Below, one piece after another: positions 33,601-42,218 of a DNA stretch of 64,000 nucleotides. The stretch lies in NCBI RefSeq assembly GCF_012184415.1, contig NZ_VTOX01000014.1, forward strand, positions 1 through 64,000. Direction: 5' to 3'. A model generated the notes under the pieces. That model was not told the origin of the DNA, did no database searches, and saw only the letters and a list, made by a program, of their open reading frames with translations. Source of the DNA: Ramlibacter lithotrophicus (GTDB lineage: Bacteria > Pseudomonadota > Gammaproteobacteria > Burkholderiales > Burkholderiaceae_C). Both the position numbers and the translations under genes were made by a program. Numbering within the stretch: the stretch's first letter is position 1; each line of letters begins with the position of its first letter.

Positions 33601-34657
33601 TCCGTGCGTCCTTGCCCTGCCAGCCACCGCCCAGCAGCGCTTCGCCGCCGCCGTGCTGGCCGCTGACGTCCACCAGCGCATTGCCCCGGACCATGAGGTC
33701 GGGCGCCGTGGCGTGGACCCGGCCACCCTTGGTCCCCTGGGTCGCGGCGATCGTGCCGGCGATCTCGGCGGCGCCGGTGGCCTTCAGCACCACCTTGCCC
33801 CCGTCGACCGTTACGCCGGTCGCCTGCACCAGTCCGCTGTGCTGCAGCTGCCCGGCAAAGATGGCGACGGCATCGCCTTGCAGCGCGCCGAGGTTCACCG
33901 CCCGGTCGGCGGGCGCCTGGACGTGCAGCCGGATCCCCTCCAGGCCGCGCCCCGTCACTTCGACCGACTGGCCCGCCGCCAGCAGCGTGCCGCCGCCGGG
34001 GGCCTGCACCAGCGCGCCGCTGCCCACGTGGATCTGCGGCGCAATGAAGACGGCATCACCCTGCCGCGCGATCACGGTGCCATCCACCTTGAGCGCGCCA
34101 GCGTCTCCACCGCCGAACATCAGCCGCCCGGCCAGCGCGTCGGCCTCGCTCATGCGCAGGGTGGAGGCCGTGAAGCCGGCGGTGTCCACCACCGCGCCAG
34201 CGCCCACGGCGATGCCGGACGGATTGACGACGACCAGCCGGCCGTTGGAGCTCAGCGTGCCGAAGATGGCGCTGGGGTTGTTGCCCAGAACCCGATTGAT
34301 CGAGGTGCTGCCCGCGTCGGGCTGGCGAAAGTGCGTCAGGCTGCCGCCGGGCACCGAGAAGCTCTGCCAATTGATCGCCGAATGCCGCGACCCCGGTCCG
34401 TTCTGGGTCGTGACGACGAGCGAATTGCCTTGCTGCTGCAGGTTGGCCTGCCCATGGATCACCTGCGCGCCGGCTGGCTGCGCCAGCACGTCGCCGTAGG
34501 GAACGAAGGCTGCCGCCAGCGCCAGGGCCACACTGGCGGGACGGAACCCGGCGGCCAGCGGGTGACGCAGGCTGCGGCTGGGGCTTGCCTGGACCGGACG
34601 CGACGCGCGGCGCGGGACGGCGGCCGCCGCCGCTGCCCTGATGTTGGTCTTATCCAC
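27671..34657 (-). CDS. giant filamentous-haemagglutinin-like exoprotein 2 with Gly-rich beta repeats and Thr-Pro stalk
   Basis: A 2328-residue paralogue of the preceding exoprotein. Its signal region is about residues 1-60. The TPS domain has [15 protein letters not shown] and [10 protein letters not shown] (145 onward, the same spacing). Residues about 1080-1840 form a very regular Gly-rich beta-helix (units like [11 protein letters not shown], dozens of copies). A passenger-associated segment follows ([19 protein letters not shown]). A Thr-Pro-Ala stalk (about 2062-2249) leads to the same [21 protein letters not shown] coil and IDGDTCRP end. It also starts at GTG. No TpsB gene is nearby. 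Likely surface-exposed or secreted adhesin; the ligand is unknown. Confidence 0.85.
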   Translation of the reverse strand: MDKTNIRAAAAAAVPRRASRPVQASPSRSLRHPLAAGFRPASVALALAAAFVPYGDVLAQPAGAQVIHGQANLQQQGNSLVVTTQNGPGSRHSAINWQSFSVPGGSLTHFRQPDAGSTSINRVLGNNPSAIFGTLSSNGRLVVVNPSGIAVGAGAVVDTAGFTASTLRMSEADALAGRLMFGGGDAGALKVDGTVIARQGDAVFIAPQIHVGSGALVQAPGGGTLLAAGQSVEVTGRGLEGIRLHVQAPADRAVNLGALQGDAVAIFAGQLQHSGLVQATGVTVDGGKVVLKATGAAEIAGTIAATQGTKGGRVHATAPDLMVRGNALVDVSGQHGGGEALLGGGWQGKDARIANAQRTTLEAGVQVKADAIASGDGGTIVAWSDGATRVRGSLSARGGAGGGDGGRIETSGHYLDMRGQVDTRAPQGRTGSLLLDPTNMYVAEALPDGAASESLLLPSVLKSSLETAAVTLTTANDGANEGYIKVLSKMEWASPHGLTLEADGEIAINAPIVATGAGGLTLDAKGPISQTEPITAASLVALSRESSVTLDNIGNSVGVLAGSAAAGGFSFTNSQGFAVGKIGLTEGVKAQNQAVNLRALAGNLVLADGIQAIDTGVGGGSVGLKAETGSVTQGPGTTVATHTLEVAAAQSIDLQGDNTINSFSATQTGSTGSIVFVGRAPVASWELAGVSQAAPDSSVSIRSTGFGTINVTGAVTTGGGAAVSIEAESGLVLDAPVNGSEVLLKTTSSGAGITQSNGGAVSASNTLTVIAGGDVDLTAASNEVATLAGRAGTVETNHSFKFSNSGDLSIGSGQEGASGVMASFTDRALGGLVRLSASGALTQTAAGGLAGSEVFAEGASVDLTTATGGNTTGVVAGRATAGDFRYASSNPILVSSVAGYAGIEAAGSLKLSSSLKGDAERPVTLDVEQAIKGKSVTLEASSGALSVRADVTSTDGNVDIRAYGDVVFPGASAPTVSAAGGGISVTAGDEVLGGTAGAIKGQGNFRTGGGVAGTVMLDAQDEISFGSIDTDGWSSSAAGGAVTVTSTAGSIVGHSIYASGGAGADGGSVNVTATAGTKVDLYYVESTGGYSSEAAGGKGGAVTITATAGSVVIGDELLVNGGGSGNANGGDGGSVTIVAGQDILLGEFPSAELAYGRSVYVDAGGGGGLVGGLGGLVKLDASQGKVAVYGQLRAEGGYGQTGGQGGTVTVLARDALTIAGGINVDGGDAGWIESSGQDGGNGGQVTIESTAGAVTLTGNLYARGGWGDEGPGGTGGTVGISAAQQVVIGTDAATAHIDVSGGSSNAGEVTAAGGAGGGVTIRSGAGGVTLVGWIDGEGGDSDTGPGGKGGSVTITAAQDIVLGSTTYSTGIDVGGGSSDAAGGRAGDGGSIVMESTGGAVSVRGWLEADGGDSYGGSGGNGGTVTVDAATGLGIQYISVGGGYAEDSSLAGGGKGGAGGTVTLTSAGPVAVDAIYAYGEDSDTGGGGKGGTVTISSGQDVSVGNVEGEGYGYIGVYGGDSWNPSPVAGGAGGTITITALTGRALVYGRLDADGGDADGAGTGGTGGTVTVQARDELLIRDASARGGWGGYGSLTAGGGGGVGGTIALTQTAGTLQLREGADLDVRGGGGGYADAGSAGAGGAGGTITVTGPQVAIEPAVWFSADGGYGGYAYAGAGGAGGKGGTINVIGDAGVTLASSQLRASGGDGGDGTTHGGTGGDGGVINITSDNGGVQAGSGSYVAAPGGWGGYSSGTTSADFGGNGGAGGSITVTAKGSSSLGGYLYAPGGDGGSESIGSATAGNGGAGGSVTITVLAPPDATTAPTLALAGVVDVGGGAPGYPAPTVTPSPTGSPAPAPSPSPGLPGTQGATGIFTASAAGGTSVTEDLTVYGRWINPGNLLLADNLDFSTYVVGELQNSGTLTVNGSLDIDTYDGFSNGVGSLSNQGTLKGAGTILANVVNNGIVAPGNSPGILSIQGDYQQGAAGTLQVEVESNAPGTGYDQLNVTGNVALGGTLQVISTYAPNEGDAFNVIATAGAVSGAFTTTTIPVSYAGLVKIANAVVTPAPTSPPPTSSPPTAEPTPEPTVAPTPSPTPQPTPEPTAAPTPAPTPAPTAAPTPAPTPAPTPAPTPEPTAAPTPAPTEAPTPAPTAAPTPAPTPEPTAGPTPAPTPPPTAAPTPQPTPAPTPEPTPAPTPAPTPAPTPAPTPAPTPAPTPAPTPAPTPAPTPVPTPAPTPKPLPPPTPAPTPAPTGSAADRIAPMLSGNQALAEQVVTESNTPLQTFVTLLVQEQQHQEQQAREERREEREKERDKNKDEKRSDDIVIDGDTCRP
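27990..28097. repeat. about nine tandem 12-bp units in the stalk of exoprotein 2
   Basis: Units of the form GCCGGCGTAGGA or GCCGGCGTGGGG, with one- or two-base differences, encode Pro-Thr-Pro-Ala steps on the minus strand. Similar but less regular units continue to about 28470. Unit identity differs from that of exoprotein 1, so the arrays expanded separately after duplication. Confidence 0.85.
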
Positions 34658-35146
34658 GGATGTATGTCCCCGAAGTGGCCTTTGGAAGGAGGCTCCCGAA
34701 AGGCGCGCAGGTACCCCCCAGTCTGCTGTAAAGGTAGCACACGGTTACACGACCGACGCATCGCGAGGACCGTGTTGCAGAAGTTCCGTGCGCTAGTTCA
34801 CCAGCAGGTCCCATCGTGGCAACACCTTTTGTTACTGATCTGTTGAAGCCACGACGCCGCACGGCAGAGCACGGCCGCCTGAGGGCGCGCGACGGGGACG
34901 ATCCCCCGGCGCCGTTTTCGACGGAACTGGACAAAGAGCGGGTCACGATGTTCCTCCCGAAAAAGGAACGGCGGCTCTGCCACGCAGGCGCGCGCTGCCC
35001 CTCCTCGCGCTGAGGTGGGGCGCAACGCTAACACGGCGTTACAGGCGTCCGCAATCTCGTAAACGCCACGCCGCGGCGGAAAATCCGTTGCCTTCGCTGG
35101 TTACCATCGGACGAGCAGCGTCGGGATGGCGCTGCCCGTCGGTTCC
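34658..35146. promoter_or_regulatory. 489-base divergent intergenic region between exoprotein 2 and the GT60-like gene
   Basis: This is the longest non-coding stretch in the window. It holds TAGCACACGG (34735-34744), duplicated upstream of exoprotein 1 at the same distance, and a possible extended -10 (TGC-TACCTT on the minus strand). A small inverted repeat AACGC-taacacg-GCGTT (35024-35040) lies on the GT60 side. A 65-codon frame (34816-35013) has no protein-like features and I do not call it. Confidence 0.45.
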
Positions 35147-36109
35147 ATGAGCATCTTCGTCAGCATCGCTTCCTATTGCGATCCCGTCCTGGGCTTCACG
35201 CTCGGGCGGGCGCTGGCGACCGCGCGCCGGCCGGACAGCCTGCACTTCGGCATCGTCGACCAGAGCCCTGCCGCCGCGCCCCAACCGGCCGCGGCGCAAC
35301 TGCAGCCGGCGCGCCTGAGTTACGTGAAGCTCGAACCCGTTTACGCGCGCGGGCCGTGCTGGGCGCGGGCGCTCGCGATGTCGCTGTACGAGGGAGAGGA
35401 CTGGTTCTTCCAGATCGACTCCCACATGGATTTCGATGCCGGCTGGGACGAGCGGCTGATCGACCAGGCGAGCGCGCTGGTCGCCGGCCGGCGCGGCGTC
35501 GTGCTGTCCTCGTATCCGAACTCCTTTGTTTTCGACCAGGGCCGGCCGGTGCGCCGGCCCGCCACCGACAAGGTGCTGGCGCATGTCGTGAAGCCGGGCG
35601 CCGCCTTCGATCCGCAGCACCCGGTGCTCGGCTTCGAAGCTCACCCGGCGCCGGTCGACCAGCCACTGCCGGGTTTTCACGTCGGGGCAGGCTGCCTGTT
35701 CGCGCCGGGCAGCTTCGTCGATGCGTTTCCGTACGACCCCTGGTTCTACTTCCACGGCGAGGAGCAGGGGATTGCGATCCGGCTGTTCACGCATGGCTGG
35801 GACGTCTTCCACGTCCCGGGCCTGCCGGTCTATCACCTCTACAACAACCCGGACGCCGGGGGTCCGCCGCGGCCGATGCACTGGGATGCCGCGCACGAGG
35901 CGCTGCGGCAACGCACCTGGTGGAGCCTGGAGCAGCGCTCGCGTGCGCGGCTGGCGGCGCTCGTTGCCGGCCGGCCCATGGGCGTCTACGGGCTCGGGAG
36001 CGTGCGCTCCGTGGCCGACTACGCCACGTTCAGCGGGATCGACTACGCGGCCCGCACGATCGCGCCGCGGGCCTACAAGCCGCTGCTGCCGGAACCCGTG
36101 TCCGCCTGA
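35147..36109 (+). CDS. GlcNAc-transferase family glycosyltransferase (PF11397/GT60-like)
   Basis: A 320-residue soluble GT-A enzyme with the family opening SIFVSIASYCDPVLGFTL and ARGPCWARALAMSLYEGEDWFFQIDSHMDF, whose D91-S-H93 is the metal/nucleotide-sugar motif. Later come HVGAGCLFAPGSF, DPWFYFHGEEQGIAIRLFTHGWD and LYNNP. Family members include the cytoplasmic Skp1 hydroxyproline GlcNAc-transferase of Dictyostelium and mucin Thr-GlcNAc-transferases of trypanosomes. It is divergent from the Thr-Pro-rich exoproteins, so these stalks are a tempting but unproven acceptor. The start at 35147 is preferred to the ATG at 35126 because the domain begins immediately. Its 3' end overlaps udg by 37 bases. 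Confidence 0.8.
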   Translation: MSIFVSIASYCDPVLGFTLGRALATARRPDSLHFGIVDQSPAAAPQPAAAQLQPARLSYVKLEPVYARGPCWARALAMSLYEGEDWFFQIDSHMDFDAGWDERLIDQASALVAGRRGVVLSSYPNSFVFDQGRPVRRPATDKVLAHVVKPGAAFDPQHPVLGFEAHPAPVDQPLPGFHVGAGCLFAPGSFVDAFPYDPWFYFHGEEQGIAIRLFTHGWDVFHVPGLPVYHLYNNPDAGGPPRPMHWDAAHEALRQRTWWSLEQRSRARLAALVAGRPMGVYGLGSVRSVADYATFSGIDYAARTIAPRAYKPLLPEPVSA

Positions 36110-36879
36110 CCGCGCAGCTGCTCGAGCGCCAGGCACAGGTCCGCCCACGCCTTGGCCTTTTCCGGCAGGTTGCGCAGCAGGTAGGCCGGGTGGTAGGTGA
36201 CGACCAGCGGCACGCCCTGGTATCGGTGCACGCGGCCGCGCAGCCGGCCGATCGGCTCGGCGCTCCCCAGCAGGGACTGCACGGCAAAGCGCCCCATGGC
36301 CAGGATGATCTTCGGCCGGAGCAACTCGACCTGCCGGCGCAGGAAGGGCTCGCACTGGGCGACTTCGGCCGGATCCGGGTTGCGGTTGCCCGGCGGACGG
36401 CACTTGAGGACGTTGGCGATGTAGACCTTGCGCTGGCGGTCGAGCCCGATCGCACGCAACATGTTGTCCAGCAACTTCCCGGCCTGCCCGACGAACGGCT
36501 CGCCCTGCAGGTCCTCCTGCTCGCCGGGCGCTTCGCCCACCACCAGCCAGTCGGGCTGCGGGTCACCGACGCCGAAGACCGTGTTGGTGCGGCTGTCGCA
36601 CAGGCCGCAGGCACGGCACTCGGTCACGGCCTGCCGCAGTTCCTCCCACGACAGCAGCGGCATCGCACCGGCCGGCGGCGTGGCGGTTGCCGCAGGCGAC
36701 GCGATTGGCTGCCGCGGCTGCGGCTGCACCGGAGCCGGGCGCGGGGCCGGTGATGGCGGCGCGCACTGCACTTGTGCGGGCGGCGTCCGCTCGGCGTGCG
36801 CAGGCGGTAGCACCGAAAACCCGGCCAACCCCATCTCGGCCAGCATCGCGCGGCGGCGCTCGTCGAGGGCCAGCGTCAT
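36073..36879 (-). CDS. family 4 (Fe-S) uracil-DNA glycosylase
   Basis: Removes uracil from DNA as the first step of base excision repair. The 268-residue protein has a Pro/Ala-rich N-terminal extension (about residues 28-75). The catalytic domain has CRACGLC (two Fe-S cysteines), [29 protein letters not shown] (motif A with GEAPG), [18 protein letters not shown] (the other two cysteines) and [11 protein letters not shown]. Long N-terminal extensions with linkers are common in proteobacterial homologues. It overlaps rimI by 4 bases (tsaB-rimI-udg operon) and its 3' end overlaps the convergent GT60-like gene. Confidence 0.93.
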   Translation of the reverse strand: MTLALDERRRAMLAEMGLAGFSVLPPAHAERTPPAQVQCAPPSPAPRPAPVQPQPRQPIASPAATATPPAGAMPLLSWEELRQAVTECRACGLCDSRTNTVFGVGDPQPDWLVVGEAPGEQEDLQGEPFVGQAGKLLDNMLRAIGLDRQRKVYIANVLKCRPPGNRNPDPAEVAQCEPFLRRQVELLRPKIILAMGRFAVQSLLGSAEPIGRLRGRVHRYQGVPLVVTYHPAYLLRNLPEKAKAWADLCLALEQLRGQADTGSGSSGL

Positions 36880-37343
36880 AGCTTCAGGCTCATGACGACC
36901 GCGTTCTCGCGCTTGCCGGCGCCGGCGGGATAGTAGTTGCGGCGCTCGCCCACGCGGCGGTAGCCGTAGCGCTCGTACGTACGCTGGGCGTGGACATTGC
37001 TGGTGCGCACCTCCAGCCACAGCCATTGGGAGCCTTCGGCGCGGGCCCACAGCGCCAGGGCGTCGAGCATCAGGCGGCCCCAGCCCTGCCGCTGGTGTTC
37101 CGGCGCGACGGTGATGTTGAGCAGGTGCACCTCGTCGACCCCCTTCATCGCCACGTAATACCCCAGGAGCTCGCTGGCGGCCACCAGCATGCGGGCGTGA
37201 TAGCCGGCGCGCAGCGAATCGACGAAATTGCCCTGGGTCCACGGATGCGCGTACACCCGCTGCTCGAGGGCGACGACCGGCCCCAGCCGGTCCTCGGACA
37301 TGGGCTCCAGGGAGGCTTCGGCGGTGTTCGGCAAGGCACTCAT
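36876..37343 (-). CDS. rimI: ribosomal-protein alanine N-acetyltransferase RimI
   Basis: A 155-residue GNAT enzyme that acetylates the N-terminus of ribosomal protein S18. It has the acetyl-CoA loop in [15 protein letters not shown] (Q/RxxGxG/A pattern, about residues 80-93), preceded by VHLLNITV and followed by [31 protein letters not shown], the typical RimI C-terminal strand-helix. It sits between tsaB and udg with 4-base overlaps at each end, a widespread tsaB-rimI arrangement. Confidence 0.92.
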   Translation of the reverse strand: MSALPNTAEASLEPMSEDRLGPVVALEQRVYAHPWTQGNFVDSLRAGYHARMLVAASELLGYYVAMKGVDEVHLLNITVAPEHQRQGWGRLMLDALALWARAEGSQWLWLEVRTSNVHAQRTYERYGYRRVGERRNYYPAGAGKRENAVVMSLKL

Positions 37344-38023
37344 TGACTCGGCATGGCGCGGGCGGCGGCGCGTTCGGCCGTCGTCTGGGCCACTTTATCG
37401 CGAATGTACAGAGGCAGGGCGCCGTCGGCGGCCACGGCCTCCCCGGCGCCGAGGAGTGCGGGCGCGAGCCGCAGCAGCGCGGTGGCGCTCGGCAAAGCGT
37501 CGACCCGCGGCCCCGGCGGCAGGCGGCCGCCGTAGGGGGTGAAGACGTTGCCTGCCATCGCCCAGCCGGGCGGCACTGCCACGGTCTGCGGCGCATGCAG
37601 GGCGATCCCGCCATCACGGTGCCACACGCGGCCATCCCACTCGTAGGCAGCGACATAGACCTCGTCCATGCGCGCGTCCAGCAGCGCCACCACCCGGGTC
37701 ACGCCGGCCCGCGCTCGCGCATCCTCCGCCACGGCAAGCAAGGTTTCCACCGGCAGCACCGGGACGTTGGCGCCGAAGGCGAGCCCCTGCGTCACCGAAC
37801 AGGCGGTGCGCAGGCCCGTGAACGAGCCCGGACCGCGGCCGAACACGATCGCGTCGAGCTCCGGGAGCGTCAGGCCGGCCTGCGCCAGCAGGCGCTGGAT
37901 GGCGGGGATGAGGGCCGCGGAGGCTTGGGCGCCACCCGGCGCTTCATGCCGGAACACCTCGCCGCCGCGCTGGACGGCGATGGCGAACACTTCGGTACTG
38001 GTGTCGAGGGCGAGCAGGTTCAA
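37340..38023 (-). CDS. tsaB: tRNA threonylcarbamoyladenosine synthesis protein TsaB
   Basis: TsaB scaffolds TsaD and TsaE in transfer of the threonylcarbamoyl group to A37 of tRNA. The 227-residue ASKHA-fold protein shows LALDTSTEVFAIAVQRGG, the VFGRGPGSFTGLRTACSVTQGLA block (about 61-83) and LLDARMDEVYVAAYEW. The start is TTG at 38023. It opens the tsaB-rimI-udg operon and is divergent from dacB with 50 bases between starts. The same pathway's TsaC is also in this window. Confidence 0.94.
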   Translation of the reverse strand: MNLLALDTSTEVFAIAVQRGGEVFRHEAPGGAQASAALIPAIQRLLAQAGLTLPELDAIVFGRGPGSFTGLRTACSVTQGLAFGANVPVLPVETLLAVAEDARARAGVTRVVALLDARMDEVYVAAYEWDGRVWHRDGGIALHAPQTVAVPPGWAMAGNVFTPYGGRLPPGPRVDALPSATALLRLAPALLGAGEAVAADGALPLYIRDKVAQTTAERAAARAMPSQ

Positions 38024-38045
38024 GCAGCGGCTTTCGGGAACCCGT

Positions 38046-38068
38046 GATTATCGAGGCCCGGGATAATC
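38046..38068. promoter_or_regulatory. inverted repeat between tsaB and dacB containing paired -10-like boxes
   Basis: GATTATC (38046-38052) and GATAATC (38062-38068) form a perfect 7-base inverted repeat. Each arm contains GATAAT, read outward, giving a -10-like box for each divergent gene. On the dacB side the box ends six bases before the ATG, which would make that mRNA leaderless. No good -35 boxes were found. Confidence 0.4.
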
Positions 38069-38073
38069 CCCGG

Positions 38074-39468
38074 ATGCCGCTGCCCCGCTGCGTCGCCCTG
38101 CTGCTGATTCTCGCGTCCCTTTCGGTTCGGGCCCAAGCGCTGCCGCCGGAAGTCGAGGCGGCGCTGGCCCGGGGCGGCTTGCCCGTCGATGCCGTCACGG
38201 TGCTCGTGGCGGACGCCGATGCGGCCCTGCCGCCGCGCGTGAGCCACCGCACCGAGGTGGCCGTGAACCCGGCGTCGATTGCCAAGCTTGCCACCACGGT
38301 GGCTGCGCTGGAACTGCTCGGGCCCGCCTTCACCTGGACCACCGGCGTCTATCTCGACGGACCGGTGCGCGACGGAACCCTCCATGGCGACCTCTACCTC
38401 AAGGGCGGCGGCGATCCCAAGCTGGTGGCCGAGCGGCTCTGGCTGCTGCTGCGGCGGGTGCAGGGGCTGGGCATCCGCTTCATCGCCGGCGACATCGTGC
38501 TCGATCGCAGCGCTTTCGAAGCAGTGGCGGCCGACCCGGCGGCGTTCGACGGCGAGCCGCTGCGGCCGTACAACGCGGCCCCCGATGCGCTGCTGGTGAA
38601 CTTCAGGTCGCTGGTGCTGACGTTCACGCCGCAGGCAGGCCAGGCGCGCGTCCACGTCGAGCCGCCGCTGGCGGGCGTGCGCATTCCGTCGACGGTGCCA
38701 CTTTCGCGGGTTGCATGCGGCGACTGGCGCGGCGGGCTCAAGGCGGACTTCAGCGAGCCCGCACGCATCCGCTTCGCCGGCGCGTATCCTGCGGCCTGTG
38801 GTGAACGGGCCTGGCCCCTGGCGTATGCCGACCCCGCAGCCTTCGCGGGACGGGCCATCGCGGGCACCTGGCATGAGGTCGGCGGACGGCTCGGCGGCCG
38901 CGTGCGCGACGGCAGCGTTCCGCCCGGCCTGGCGCCCGCCTTCGAGTGGCATTCGCCGCCGCTGGCCGAGATCGTGCGCGACCTCAACAAGTACAGCAAC
39001 AACGTGATGGCGCAACAGGTGTTCCTCACGCTGAGCCTGCAGCAGCACGGCACCGGGACGCTCGAGGGCTCGCGCGAGGTCCTGCGCCGGTGGTGGCGCG
39101 ACCGGATCGGTGGCCCGGACGTACCGAACTTCGGCAACGGTTCGGGGCTGTCGCGCGAAGAGCGCATCAGCGCCCGGCAACTCGGTGCGCTGCTGCAACT
39201 GGCGTGGCGCTCGCCATTGATGCCCGAGCTGCTGTCGTCGCTGCCTCTGGCGGGCGTCGACGGCACGATGCGCCGCGCCCGCGGCGACGGCGCCGGACTG
39301 GCCCACCTCAAGACCGGCAGCCTGCGCGACGTGGCCGGCGTCGCCGGGTTCGTCCATGGCGCCAGCGGCCGCCGCTACGTGCTGGTCGCGATCGCGAACC
39401 ACGCGCACGCCGCCGCGATCCGGCCGGCGATCGCAGCGCTGGTGGAATGGACGGCGCGCGACCGATGA
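38074..39468 (+). CDS. dacB: D-alanyl-D-alanine carboxypeptidase/endopeptidase DacB (PBP4)
   Basis: A periplasmic class C penicillin-binding protein that trims and cuts peptidoglycan cross-links. The 464-residue precursor has a signal peptide (ALLLILASLSVRAQA). Its catalytic motifs are S68-x2-K71 in NPASIAKLATT, SxN in KYSNNVM and KTG in LKTGSLRDVAG; the intervening insert domain (about 100-300) is typical of PBP4. GDLYLKGGGDP is also conserved. A GATAAT box lies six bases before the ATG and no ribosome site is visible. Its stop overlaps the SemiSWEET start by 4 bases. Confidence 0.94.
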   Translation: MPLPRCVALLLILASLSVRAQALPPEVEAALARGGLPVDAVTVLVADADAALPPRVSHRTEVAVNPASIAKLATTVAALELLGPAFTWTTGVYLDGPVRDGTLHGDLYLKGGGDPKLVAERLWLLLRRVQGLGIRFIAGDIVLDRSAFEAVAADPAAFDGEPLRPYNAAPDALLVNFRSLVLTFTPQAGQARVHVEPPLAGVRIPSTVPLSRVACGDWRGGLKADFSEPARIRFAGAYPAACGERAWPLAYADPAAFAGRAIAGTWHEVGGRLGGRVRDGSVPPGLAPAFEWHSPPLAEIVRDLNKYSNNVMAQQVFLTLSLQQHGTGTLEGSREVLRRWWRDRIGGPDVPNFGNGSGLSREERISARQLGALLQLAWRSPLMPELLSSLPLAGVDGTMRRARGDGAGLAHLKTGSLRDVAGVAGFVHGASGRRYVLVAIANHAHAAAIRPAIAALVEWTARDR

Positions 39469-39722
39469 GCGGGTGGACGGAATTCGTCGGCGGCCTCGCC
39501 GCCGTGCTGACCACGTTCAGCTTCGTGCCGCAGGCCTGGCACACCTTCCGCACCCGGGACGTGAGCGGGATCTCGCTGGGCATGTATTCGGTCTTCGCGT
39601 GCGGCGTCGCCTTGTGGCTGCTGTACGGGCTCCTGCTCGGCGCCTGGCCGATCGTCGCCGCGAACGGGATCACGCTGGCGCTGGCGCTCGCGATCCTGGC
39701 GATGAAACTGCGCTACCGCTGA
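39465..39722 (+). CDS. SemiSWEET-type PQ-loop sugar transporter
   Basis: An 85-residue protein with three membrane helices, the half-size bacterial relative of SWEET sugar uniporters, which works as a dimer. The PQ motif is in TTFSFVPQAWHTFRTRDVSGISLGMY (P-Q at about residues 22-23). A second signature follows in YSVFACGVALWLLYGLLLG. The stop-start overlap (ATGA) with dacB implies co-translation. A link with cell-wall sugar recycling is possible but unproven. Confidence 0.88.
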   Translation: MSGWTEFVGGLAAVLTTFSFVPQAWHTFRTRDVSGISLGMYSVFACGVALWLLYGLLLGAWPIVAANGITLALALAILAMKLRYR

Positions 39723-39835
39723 GTCCGACGGGGCGGGCGCGTGGCAGGACAAACCCGAATGGCGCGCCCGGATCGGCAGGGCTTCGCTAGGATGAGGCGC
39801 CCCGCCAGCCGGGAGCTTCATACCAAGGAGACACC

Positions 39836-41143
39836 ATGAGGAAATTCCATGCCCTGACGGCCGTCGCTGCCGCCGTTCTGGTGGCGGCGTGCGGTGGCGG
39901 GGGCGGCAATGACCGCGGCGCACTGCTCGAACCGCCGCAGACGGTGGCCACCCTGTCGGCGGCGCAGATCGATGCCGCCACCCAATCCAGCGGCCTGCGG
40001 GCACTGAGCGGGCCGGCACAGTGCGATGTCAAGGTCACGCAGCTGCACTATGCGACCGTGGGCGTGAACGGCGAAGAGGCGAACGCCTCCGCCGCGATGC
40101 TCGTGCCGGCCGGTGCCTGCGCCGCGGCGAGCCACCCGCTGGTAGCCTACGCCAAGGGCACCGACGTGCAGAAGCCGCGCACGCTCGCCAACCCCACCGA
40201 CACCGAGACCTTCCTGCTCGCCGCCATGTATGCGGCCCAGGGATACGCCGTCGTCGCAACCGACTATCTCGGGTACGCCAAGTCCACCTACAGCTTCCAC
40301 CCCTACCTGCACGCCGAGAGCGAGGCGGCGAGCGTCATCGATTCGATCCGCGCGGCGCGCAACGCCGCCCCTTCCCAGGGCGCCGCCTTGTCCGGCAAGG
40401 TGATGCTGACGGGCTACTCGCAGGGCGGCCACGCTTCGATGGCCGCGCAACGCGCGATCGAGCGCGACCTGGGAAGCGAGATCGGCATCGCGGCAGCAGC
40501 CCATCTCGCAGGCCCCTACAACCTGTCGGGCTCGATGCGCCTCACCAACGCCATCGCCGGCTACCAGTTCTTCGTGCCGTTCCTGGTCACGGCCTGGCAG
40601 AAGGTCTACGGCAACCTGTACGGCAGCGTGACCCAGGCGTTCAAGGCGCCGTACTCGAACTACATCGAGACGCTGCTGCCCAACCCGACCATGACGTACG
40701 CCACGCTGGTGACCAGCGGCACCTTGCCGGGCGGCCCGGGCGTCAGCCCTGACCAGGCGCGCGACCTGGTCTTCCAGCCGGCCTTCCTGGCCGACATCCA
40801 GACCAATCCCGACAACGCGGTGGTGCAGGCGGCGCGCAAGAACGACCTGCTCGGCTGGAACCCGCGGTCGCGCACCTTGCTGTGCGGCGGCGCGGGTGAC
40901 CCGACCGTCCCGGGCGCATTGCACATGGGTGTGGCGCAGGCCGACTTCGCCAGCCGCGGACTGTCGAACGTCACTTCAGTGGACGTCGACCCGATGGTCA
41001 GGGCGGCGTTCGGCGTGAACGGCCAGGCACCGGCCGATCCCGCCAGCGCGGCGTTCGCCACCTATTACGCCAACTACCACGGCACCTACGAGCCGCCGCT
41101 GTGCCACGCGCAGGCGCGGGCGCTGTTCAACACGGTGCGTTGA
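39836..41143 (+). CDS. secreted alpha/beta-hydrolase lipoprotein (secretory-lipase type)
   Basis: A 435-residue lipoprotein precursor with lipobox LVAAC followed by a glycine run. The hydrolase domain resembles secretory lipases, with the nucleophile elbow GYSQGGHASM (Ser about residue 202). Upstream are YAVVATDYLGYAKS and VAYAKGTDVQ. The candidate acid and histidine are in LLCGGAGDPTVP and near the C-terminal YHGTYEPPLC. The substrate may be short esters or lipids. A TAGGAT box about 40 bases upstream and an AAGGAG site just before the ATG give a conventional leader. It is followed by a bidirectional terminator. Confidence 0.82.
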   Translation: MRKFHALTAVAAAVLVAACGGGGGNDRGALLEPPQTVATLSAAQIDAATQSSGLRALSGPAQCDVKVTQLHYATVGVNGEEANASAAMLVPAGACAAASHPLVAYAKGTDVQKPRTLANPTDTETFLLAAMYAAQGYAVVATDYLGYAKSTYSFHPYLHAESEAASVIDSIRAARNAAPSQGAALSGKVMLTGYSQGGHASMAAQRAIERDLGSEIGIAAAAHLAGPYNLSGSMRLTNAIAGYQFFVPFLVTAWQKVYGNLYGSVTQAFKAPYSNYIETLLPNPTMTYATLVTSGTLPGGPGVSPDQARDLVFQPAFLADIQTNPDNAVVQAARKNDLLGWNPRSRTLLCGGAGDPTVPGALHMGVAQADFASRGLSNVTSVDVDPMVRAAFGVNGQAPADPASAAFATYYANYHGTYEPPLCHAQARALFNTVR

Positions 41144-41161
41144 TGAGCCAGCGGCACCAGA

Positions 41162-41189
41162 AGAAAAGCGCCCCGCGGGGCGCTTTCTT
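41162..41189. terminator. bidirectional intrinsic terminator between convergent lipoprotein genes
   Basis: A 22-base perfect palindrome (41165-41186; arm AAAGCGCCCC plus central GC) is flanked by A-rich sequence on the left and TTTCTT on the right, so it can stop transcription from both the lipase gene and the convergent SGNH-like gene. Confidence 0.88.
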
Positions 41190-41201
41190 CCGGCCTGCGT
41201 A

Positions 41202-42155
41202 TCACCAGCGTTGCCGGATGCGGGTGTAGGCGTAGTCGCCGAAGGCCCGATGCGCCGCCGGCGTCGGGTAGATGCGATCGGCGAAGACGAACAGGTTGTA
41301 GTTCACGTTCGCCGGCACGGTGGCCGTCGTGCAGCGGGCCGAATTCACCTGCCCGGCCCCGGTGCCGATCCCCGGGCCGGGATCCACCGAAGTGCAGACG
41401 GGATCGACCGAATTGGTCATGCCGTAGACGCTGGGCTCCGCGACCATGATGTTGAACACCAGCGGCGCGTCGACGTACAGCACGTTGCGGCCCAGGTCGA
41501 CCATGGCCACCAGCAGCTGTTCGTTGAAGCGGGCGCTGGCATCGGACAACAGCTGCTCCTGGCCCGTCGCGCGGGCCCAGGGCGAGCGCCCGAGGTCGTA
41601 GGTGCCGACCACGACGACATGCGGCGCGCCGGCGTCCACCAGCCGGCGGACCTGGGCGGCCAGGTCGCGGCCCACCTGCTTCAGTTCCTCCATCATCTGG
41701 TCGCGCGTCTGCGTGCCCGCCGTGACCCTGGCCATCTCGGCCACCACGTCGGCCGTGCCGGCATTGACGATCAGCACGTCGGTGGCGCCGATCGGGCCGC
41801 GCGCCAGGAAGGCATCGATCTGCTCGGCGACCGTGGGCGTCGCGCCGTTGCCGGCGGCGTCCGGCTTGCGGCTGACGCGCGCATTGCCCGTCGCGAACGC
41901 GGTGCCGCCCGCGGCGGCCGGCTTGAGGTCGACGCCGAAGCTCAGCGCGACGTGCTGGGTCCAGATGTCGATGCCGCCGTCATTGACCGTGTAGCTCGAA
42001 CCGGTCTGGCCCACGTCGGCCAGGCCGTCGCCGAAGGTGACGATGCGCGACGGGTGCAATTCGGATTCGATGGTCCCCGAGCCGCAGCCCGCCAGCACCA
42101 GCACCGCGGCGCTGGCCGCGGCGAGCAGGGCGCGGCGCATCCATACACAAGACAT
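41202..42155 (-). CDS. SGNH/GDSL-like lipoprotein with substituted catalytic motifs
   Basis: A 317-residue lipoprotein precursor (lipobox VLAGC) with the overall layout of outer-membrane GDSL esterases. Block I reads FGDGLADVG instead of FGDSLxDxG, so the nucleophile serine is Gly44 (codon at 42024-42026). Block III reads VNAGTADV where GxND is expected. The terminal block reads DRIYPTPAAH rather than DxxHPT. Three of the usual catalytic positions are therefore changed, and the protein may bind rather than hydrolyse, or use other residues. TVNDGGIDIWTQHVALSFG and DLGRSPWARA fit the family. A GGAG site precedes the ATG. Confidence 0.8.
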   Translation of the reverse strand: MSCVWMRRALLAAASAAVLVLAGCGSGTIESELHPSRIVTFGDGLADVGQTGSSYTVNDGGIDIWTQHVALSFGVDLKPAAAGGTAFATGNARVSRKPDAAGNGATPTVAEQIDAFLARGPIGATDVLIVNAGTADVVAEMARVTAGTQTRDQMMEELKQVGRDLAAQVRRLVDAGAPHVVVVGTYDLGRSPWARATGQEQLLSDASARFNEQLLVAMVDLGRNVLYVDAPLVFNIMVAEPSVYGMTNSVDPVCTSVDPGPGIGTGAGQVNSARCTTATVPANVNYNLFVFADRIYPTPAAHRAFGDYAYTRIRQRW

Positions 42156-42218
42156 GAGCGATTCTCCAAAAGGCTGGGACGCCAGTGTAACGAGGCGGCA
42201 GCGCGCCCGGCGCGGCTC

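Noticed and set aside
27572-34846. A 2424-codon open frame on the plus strand opposite exoprotein 2
   Set aside because: It is an antisense shadow caused by GC-rich, repeat-coding DNA; its translation is Arg/Ala/Gly-rich with no domain, while the minus strand has a clear TPS protein.
34816-35013. A 65-codon open frame in the intergenic region before the GT60-like gene
   Set aside because: No ribosome site, no motif and composition like surrounding non-coding DNA; not supported as a gene.
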